NCBI GenBank assembly: GCA_012032575.1
Contig: JAAUSP010000260.1
Coordinates: forward strand, 1 to 9,827
Direction of reading: 5' to 3'
Source of the DNA: Anaerolineales bacterium
GTDB lineage: Bacteria; Chloroflexota; Anaerolineae; 4572-78; J111
Length of the DNA: 9,827 nucleotides
The notes below the pieces were generated by a model. That model ran no database searches, was not told the origin of the DNA, and saw only the letters and a program-made list of their open reading frames with translations. Positions 5,693-9,827 of the stretch are shown piece by piece (the first letter of the stretch is position 1; every line of letters begins with the position of its first letter). The translations under genes were made by a program, and so were the position numbers.

Positions 5693-8182
5693 TTATTTAA
5701 TTTGCAAGGTTCCTAGATTTACCGCGTTGTCGGGTAAGGGTGCGCCGGCGGCGCTGGCGACGAGTCGTTGGCCGGTGGTAAAGTTGTACAGGCCGGCCAA
5801 AATTTGGTATTCGCCGGGGGGAACGCTGGCTAGATTTAACTCATGCGGATCGAGAATGACCTCGCCCGCTTCCCACAGACTGGTCGGGTAATCGCCGGCC
5901 AGGGGGGGACTGTCAAACCCGGTCATTGGCTGCTGCGGGTCGGTGGGCCAAAGCTGGATAAAAACGGTGTAATCGGCGCTCGGTTGAGCCTGGGCTGACC
6001 ACTTTAAGGATATTTGACATGGCTGTGTGGTGTTCTGGCAGCCGCTGACCGCGTATCCGGCCAATACAATCGGACTGGTTTCGTCGCCTGCCGGTTCGCG
6101 AAATTCGGCTGTGGGGGGACTGTCAGGCAAAGCCGGCCACGCTGCCGGAACTAATTTCAACTGGCCTACCGTCGGCGAGGCCGGCTGGCCGTCGGAACCC
6201 ATTGCCTCAATCCCCGGCCGGCCCGACTCATTGAAGTCAAACAGGCCAACATTCACTAACAGCCGAGTCGGGGCCTGCGCTCCGCCATTGACCAGTACCG
6301 GGTAAGTATCGGCTACAATCTGGCCCGGTTCGAGGCTGCGGGTGGGTCGCAGGCCCAGGCCAGGGTAAGTGTTGAATTGACCCACATTCTGATATCCTCG
6401 CCCAATCAGATGGACAAAGACGCTGTAGTTGGTCGTCATTGGCTGGAGCGCCTGCCAGTAGACCGTCACCGGCACCCGTTCGCCGGGGTGAACTTTGACC
6501 GCGCCAAGCTGAACCCCGACCAGTTTCATTTCGTTCTGATAAGTCAGGTCCAGCCGGACCAAATCGGCAGGCAGATCGGTTTCGGTCAGGAGCGGCCTGG
6601 GACTGTACTCCGGGGCGACAACGCCAAAGGGCAGCCACACGGCCAGTCCGGCCATCACGGCTATGACAAGCGCCAAAACAGGCAGGCGCAGTCGCGCCGG
6701 AGCCAGTACCCACCACCCGGCCACGATGATAATAGCCATCGAACCCAGCGCCGGCAAAAGCTGGCGGCCCTGCAAACCGCCTTCGATGGCGACGAGGCGG
6801 GTGAGCGAGAAGGCCAGGGTGACAGGGAAGATGAGGTGCAGGAGGAAGGGGAGGAAGGTTGGAAGGTTGGTTCCGTTCTTCCATTCTTCCATTCTCCTCT
6901 TGGCCCATTTTGCTGTTGGAATAGCGATTAACGCTACGATTCCAATCAGGCCCACGCGGCTGATAATTCGATAGATGCTGTAGACCCATTCCGGGGCGAC
7001 GATGTTGAGCCAGCCGAAGGTGGCCCAGAAGGAAACTTCGCCGGTGGAGAGAGTGTAAAGAAACTCGCGCAGGGTGAGCGGCTGCTGCTCGATGTTGAAA
7101 TAGAGCTTATACAAGCCGCGCTGGAAAAAATCACCGTAGAGTTGGTAGTTGCGCCAATACCACCAGCCACCAACAGCTACTGCCAGCAGGCCAATAATCA
7201 GTCCGTCCCGCCAGAGAAGCCGGGCCGCCCCCGGTTGTTTTCGTATAACGATAGCGGCTATCAAAAACGCAAACACAGCAACCAAACCAAAAGCGAGGCC
7301 AGTCATTTTTGAAAGTGAAATCAAGCCGAGGGCCAGACCCAAAGCGATGGCTCGACCCCACTGCGGGGTAGGGCCATAGAGTACATAACGCTGGGCCAGC
7401 CACAGGCCGATAGCGCAAAAAGCCATGTTAGCCGGCTCATTCGCCACCGAAGCGGTGATGAAAGCAAACATCGGCTGGCAAGCGACAAAAAGGGCTACCA
7501 ACGCAGGAAAGAGATTGGACGCTTCGCGTGGAGATTGGACGCTTCGCGTGGAGATTGGGTGATCGTAAATTGTAAATCGTAAATCGTAAATCTCTTTAGC
7601 AGTGAAGTAGGTAAAAATGAGTGTAACGATCCCGTACATCATCGAGTAGAGCCGCAGGAGGTGAACGGTGAGACTGAGGCCCTGATAGGGAAAATCTTCG
7701 GCGGGGGTGTGCAGAAAATTGTTTTTGTTGCCAGGGTCGAGGGCATAGCCCAGGGAAGCGTGCGGATTGGCCCGCTCCTTGAGGTAGCGGTCAAAGCTGT
7801 CCAGTTCAAACGGCTGCACCAGAAGCGCGCCGATGGCATAATAGAGCGGCGGCTGCTGCCCGCCAAAAATGCCCTGTCCCGGCAGCATCACCGGCAGACC
7901 ATTGCCTGCGGTGATAAATTTGACATGGCCGGTGTGAGTCCACTCATCGGGCGCTTCAAAAATGGGGGTGATAAAAAAATAGCAAAAAGCCAGCGCAAGA
8001 TAGACCGTGAGGGCGAGGAAAAGGCCGGAGTAGGGAGTAAGGAGTAAGGAGTAGGAGGGTAGAACTCGCCCCTTTTTATTTTCGGATGTATCAGCCGAAG
8101 GAGTGGCGGCACGCCTTGAGTCTGCCGAAAGGGTCGGCGGCACGCTCTGATCCTGCCGAGAGGGTGGGCGGACGGCGCTCAT
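5693..8182 (-). CDS. Multi-spanning membrane glycosyltransferase-like protein (GT-C / DUF2142-like) with two C-terminal beta-sandwich domains
   Basis: 829 residues. The ATG at 8182 overlaps the preceding gene's TGA (ATGA) and has GGAGGT nine bases upstream, so the start is well supported. Residues 1-52 are hydrophilic and partly encoded by repeats. From about 54 to 522 there are roughly 10-12 hydrophobic helices. The loop after the first has EAPDEWTH (76-83), then GGQQPPLYY. This resembles the acidic first-loop motif of GT-C glycosyltransferases and DUF2142 proteins, which use polyprenyl-linked sugars at the membrane. No donor or acceptor can be named. Residues about 540-680 and 695-829 are two related beta-rich domains (VTVYWQALQP...YSVFVHL; ISLKWSAQAQP...YTVFIQL; GLYNFTTGQRL), likely outside the membrane. 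Residues about 198-223 are encoded by tandem repeats between two membrane segments. A frame-intact paralog of the disrupted gene upstream. Confidence 0.85.
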   Translation of the reverse strand: MSAVRPPSRQDQSVPPTLSADSRRAATPSADTSENKKGRVLPSYSLLLTPYSGLFLALTVYLALAFCYFFITPIFEAPDEWTHTGHVKFITAGNGLPVMLPGQGIFGGQQPPLYYAIGALLVQPFELDSFDRYLKERANPHASLGYALDPGNKNNFLHTPAEDFPYQGLSLTVHLLRLYSMMYGIVTLIFTYFTAKEIYDLRFTIYDHPISTRSVQSPREASNLFPALVALFVACQPMFAFITASVANEPANMAFCAIGLWLAQRYVLYGPTPQWGRAIALGLALGLISLSKMTGLAFGLVAVFAFLIAAIVIRKQPGAARLLWRDGLIIGLLAVAVGGWWYWRNYQLYGDFFQRGLYKLYFNIEQQPLTLREFLYTLSTGEVSFWATFGWLNIVAPEWVYSIYRIISRVGLIGIVALIAIPTAKWAKRRMEEWKNGTNLPTFLPFLLHLIFPVTLAFSLTRLVAIEGGLQGRQLLPALGSMAIIIVAGWWVLAPARLRLPVLALVIAVMAGLAVWLPFGVVAPEYSPRPLLTETDLPADLVRLDLTYQNEMKLVGVQLGAVKVHPGERVPVTVYWQALQPMTTNYSVFVHLIGRGYQNVGQFNTYPGLGLRPTRSLEPGQIVADTYPVLVNGGAQAPTRLLVNVGLFDFNESGRPGIEAMGSDGQPASPTVGQLKLVPAAWPALPDSPPTAEFREPAGDETSPIVLAGYAVSGCQNTTQPCQISLKWSAQAQPSADYTVFIQLWPTDPQQPMTGFDSPPLAGDYPTSLWEAGEVILDPHELNLASVPPGEYQILAGLYNFTTGQRLVASAAGAPLPDNAVNLGTLQIK
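6839..6897. repeat. Simple purine/pyrimidine repeat inside the membrane protein gene
   Basis: A purine-rich run of GGAGGAAGG and GGAAGGTTGG units is followed by a pyrimidine-rich TTCCATTC tandem. In frame it encodes the loop RRMEEWKNGTNLPTFLP (about residues 429-445), between two hydrophobic helices. Its low complexity and loop position suggest tolerated repeat expansion. Confidence 0.55.
7511..7557. repeat. 20-bp tandem repeat, 2.3 copies, within the membrane protein gene
   Basis: Two perfect adjacent copies of a 20-base unit starting GAGATTGGACG lie at 7511-7530 and 7531-7550, with a 7-base partial third. Each unit contains the small hairpin ACGC-TTC-GCGT. On the minus strand they encode the STRSVQSPREASN stretch of the protein. 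This is tandem duplication, not a CRISPR, because no spacers separate the copies. Confidence 0.85.
7562..7592. repeat. Heptamer tandem repeat (ATCGTAA), 4.4 units, within the membrane protein gene
   Basis: Units ATCGTAA, ATTGTAA, ATCGTAA, ATCGTAA and a partial ATC run without a break and directly follow the 20-bp tandem. On the minus strand they encode EIYDLRFTIYDHP-type sequence. Because seven bases is not a multiple of three, three units give one peptide period of seven residues (IYDLRFT). A change of one or two units would break the frame. Confidence 0.9.
8027..8057. repeat. Heptamer tandem repeat (GGAGTAG / GGAGTAA), 4.4 units, near the gene start
   Basis: Units GGAGTAG, GGAGTAA, GGAGTAA, GGAGTAG and a partial GAG are contiguous. 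Read on the minus strand they encode LPSYSLLLTPYSG (about residues 41-53), just before the first membrane helix. The family is the same as the intergenic heptamer at 5610-5630. Confidence 0.88.
8105..8166. repeat. 31-bp imperfect tandem duplication at the N-terminus of the membrane protein gene
   Basis: Two adjacent 31-base units (8105-8135 and 8136-8166) both start GGCGGCACGC and match at about 25 of 31 positions by eye. They encode the Ser/Arg/Pro-rich stretch between residues 6 and 26. With the heptamers next to them, most of the hydrophilic leader ahead of the first membrane helix is repeat-derived. Confidence 0.7.
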
Positions 8183-9399
8183 GGTAAAGCGACCTCCACA
8201 CTGTGATCTTTTTGGGGTAAACTGGATGCGGTGATGGGCAGGCGTTGGCCGGAGGTAAGATCATACAGACCCAGGCGCAGTTTGCTGAGGCCCGGCGTTG
8301 AGGGAAGGCTGCGGGTATCGGCGATGGTTTCGCCGGGGGACCACCAGCGGGTGGGATAGGCATTGCCGGTGGGCGGCCCATCGGCCTGGCCCAGCATCTC
8401 GCTGCGTTCATCCAGCAAATGGACAAACACCACGTAATCCGCATTGACCGGCTCAATCGACTGCCAGTACAGGGTGAGCGTGCCCTGGCCTGTCCCCTCT
8501 GCGGGCGGGCTAAAATCATACCCTGTCAACACAATCGCGCCGGCAAAATTGACCTCGACCGCGTGAGTTGGTTGATACTCCGGCCAGATTTTTGGGACAA
8601 TTTTTATCTCCCCGACAATGGGCGTCACTTCACTGCCACTGGTATCCAGCGCAGGAAAACCGGCGCGGGTATCGGAGTCAAAATCAAACAAATTGACTGT
8701 GGCGCGGGCGACCAGGGGTTCGGATACATCAGCTTCTAGTTTGAGCGGATAGGTATCCACAAACGAGTCGCCGGGCTGAAGGTAGCGGGTGGGCCGCAGA
8801 CCGAGGCCCGGATAGGTTTCGCGCCGGGCCAGAACGCGGCCATCGGGGGCCAGCAAAACGGCAGCGACGCTGTAGTTTTTATCCGGTGGAGCTAACGTTT
8901 GCCATCCAGCATTAATCAATATGACATCGCCTTGCATCGCGGCAGGAGGTGAGTCCAAATTTGCCGGCGTTGAATTCGAATGCACCCCGCCGCTGACCAG
9001 CTTTAAACTATCGAGAAAGGTTAAGTCGAGAGTGGCAGCGGGTTGGCCGGCCGGCTGATTGGGTCGAAAGGCCGGATAAATGAGCCAGCCGAGACTGTAG
9101 AGATTGAGCCACAAAAAGACCACAAGGACAATTCCGTTAAACCAGCCGGTCAGCCGGCGCGGTAGAAAAACATGCCAGCCCAGCGCCAGCAGCAGCGAAA
9201 TCGCCGCAAGGGCCGGAAAAACCAGCCGGGTGTGGGACACGGAGCCGACTTCCATCAGCCAGCGGAGATACAGGGCCAGATTCAAGGCTGCCCACAGCAG
9301 CAGGGGAATGATAACCTCGAAATTGACGGCGGACAGGTTGAGCGGCAACGGCCTGGATCGGTCCCCCTGAATTAGCTTGCCCAGCCCAGCCAGCCCCAA
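8179..9399 (-). CDS. C-terminal part of a disrupted membrane glycosyltransferase-like paralog
   Basis: An open frame of 406 codons, but it is the downstream part of a larger gene, not a whole protein. Its only upstream start is a TTG at 9399 with no Shine-Dalgarno, and the same frame continues upstream past a TAG at 9403-9405. About four hydrophobic helices (VIIPLLLWAALNLALYL; LVFPALAAISLLLALGW; IVLVVFLWLNLYSLGWLI) precede two beta-rich domains with the same signatures as the neighbour: ETYPGLGLRPTRYLQPGDSF, TLTLYWQSIEP, VVFVHLLD and GLYDLTSGQRL. The shared GLGLRPTR element shows that the two genes are paralogs. Its TGA overlaps the next gene's ATG, indicating translational coupling and one transcript. 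Any function depends on whether the upstream damage is real. Confidence 0.8.
   Translation of the reverse strand: MGLAGLGKLIQGDRSRPLPLNLSAVNFEVIIPLLLWAALNLALYLRWLMEVGSVSHTRLVFPALAAISLLLALGWHVFLPRRLTGWFNGIVLVVFLWLNLYSLGWLIYPAFRPNQPAGQPAATLDLTFLDSLKLVSGGVHSNSTPANLDSPPAAMQGDVILINAGWQTLAPPDKNYSVAAVLLAPDGRVLARRETYPGLGLRPTRYLQPGDSFVDTYPLKLEADVSEPLVARATVNLFDFDSDTRAGFPALDTSGSEVTPIVGEIKIVPKIWPEYQPTHAVEVNFAGAIVLTGYDFSPPAEGTGQGTLTLYWQSIEPVNADYVVFVHLLDERSEMLGQADGPPTGNAYPTRWWSPGETIADTRSLPSTPGLSKLRLGLYDLTSGQRLPITASSLPQKDHSVEVALP
8192..8197 (-). promoter_or_regulatory. Strong Shine-Dalgarno of the intact membrane protein gene
   Basis: The minus strand reads GGAGGT, nine bases before the ATG at 8182 and inside the end of the preceding frame. 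It fixes the start of the 829-codon gene, even though the first ~50 codons are repeat-rich and look dispensable. Confidence 0.75.
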
Positions 9400-9402
9400 G
9401 CC

Positions 9403-9827
9403 CTACCAACCCACCCGGCTAAAAATAAAAAGTAAACGGTAAACCCACTCCGGCGGGCGAATCTGGGCCCCAGCCGAAGGTGGCCCAGAAGGCTCGTTCC
9501 GCCTCGGCGCGCAGTTCCCAGATTTGGGCCAGGGAAAGCTCGCTGCGGCCGGCCAGGTTGAGATGGGTTCGGTTACAAGCCACTCACCGTAAAGGCTGTA
9601 GTTACGCCAGAACCACCCGCCGGTCAGCGTAACCACGACCAGCCCGATGATAATCCACCAGCGCAGCATTTTTTTTAGCGGTTCCTGTGGGTTTCGCCCA
9701 AAAAAAACAAGCGCCAGAAGACGATGAACCCAACCAGAAAGAGGGTGCTCAGGCTGCTGAGTTTGGTCAGGATGGCCAGGCCGGTGAGTATCCCTAAAAA
9801 TAGCGGAGCGTAATGCGGCAGGGGAGC
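9403..9827 (-). pseudogene. N-terminal/middle part of the disrupted glycosyltransferase-like paralog (partial, several frameshifts)
   Basis: Three pieces in changing frames line up with residues about 275-410 of the intact neighbour. From the window edge to a TAA at 9675-9677 is LGILTGLAILTKLSSLS... (neighbour: LGLALGLISLSKMTGLA). After a shift at the T8 run of the coding strand (9700-9707) comes MLRWWIIIGL...WFWRNYSLYGEW (neighbour: WWYWRNYQLYGDF). After a shift near 9565-9567 comes HLNLAGRSELSLAQIW...FWATFGW. A shift back at 9468-9471 gives AQIRPPEWVYRLLFIFSRVG (neighbour: LNIVAPEWVYSIYRIISRVG). Then comes an in-frame TAG at 9403-9405. Protein-level conservation persists across every break, and each shift sits in a short homopolymer. 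The damage is either very recent or sequence error. The true 5' end lies outside the window. Confidence 0.8.

Noticed and set aside
6237..6989. 250-codon minus-strand frame inside the membrane protein gene
   Set aside because: It overlaps the well-supported 829-codon frame, is Arg/Pro/Gly-rich as expected for an off-frame reading, and has no known motif.
7511..7592. CRISPR array
   Set aside because: The 20-bp copies are directly adjacent without spacers, only two are complete, and no cas gene is present.
9137..9409. Separate small gene starting MVGLGAGWAG
   Set aside because: It is the off-frame reading of the paralog's C-terminal part. The only useful hint is its first few residues, which fit the repaired junction after SRVG.

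Overview
The window looks like a fragment of a Chloroflexota genome (Anaerolineae-like). This is inferred from protein style, not from a marker gene. The signs are AAA-like ATPases of the 'RQMGKSSLM / FIDEID' type, a Ser/Thr kinase fused to TIR and ATPase domains, a Thr/Pro-rich linker, large membrane proteins with 'YWQ...VFVHL' beta-sandwich tails, and many heptamer tandem repeats, some lying inside genes. All real genes are on the minus strand. No RNA gene, CRISPR array, transposase or integrase was seen.

In transcription order (high to low coordinates), positions 9827-8179 hold a membrane glycosyltransferase-like gene that enters from outside the window. As given, its reading frame is broken by about three one-base shifts and an in-frame TAG, all between 9400 and 9710. 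Its intact C-terminal part overlaps the next gene by the four bases ATGA. That gene (8182-5693) is an intact paralog of 829 codons with a strong Shine-Dalgarno. It has an N-terminal multi-spanning region with the acidic motif EAPDEWTH and two C-terminal beta-sandwich-like domains. It carries four clusters of simple repeats that are translated in frame.

A 162-base intergenic stretch (5692-5531) holds a heptamer repeat, a small palindrome and a good sigma-70-like promoter (TTGTGA, 17 bases, TAAAAT) pointing into a second, separate unit. The first gene there (5530-3098) encodes a three-module protein: Ser/Thr kinase, TIR domain and AAA-like ATPase. After an 82-base gap that holds inverted copies of a TTCACAA heptamer comes a gene (3015 to about 29 or beyond) with two tandem AAA-like ATPase modules, one transmembrane helix, a TPR region and a Thr/Pro-rich tail. 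The TPR part is one base out of frame at about 378, and the tail appears to shift again and run off the window.

The kinase-TIR-ATPase gene plus the membrane-anchored double ATPase is the most interesting part. All three ATPase modules look like the same family (Walker A, Walker B, GHP[YF]LT, winged-helix-like end), so the two proteins may assemble together. A signalling or conflict (immune-type) role, with the TIR domain as an NAD-consuming effector, is an inference from architecture only. Reading-frame damage is confined to the first 0.4 kb and last 0.45 kb, nearly always in homopolymers, while the 9 kb between reads cleanly. Sequence error at low-coverage ends therefore competes with true pseudogenisation.
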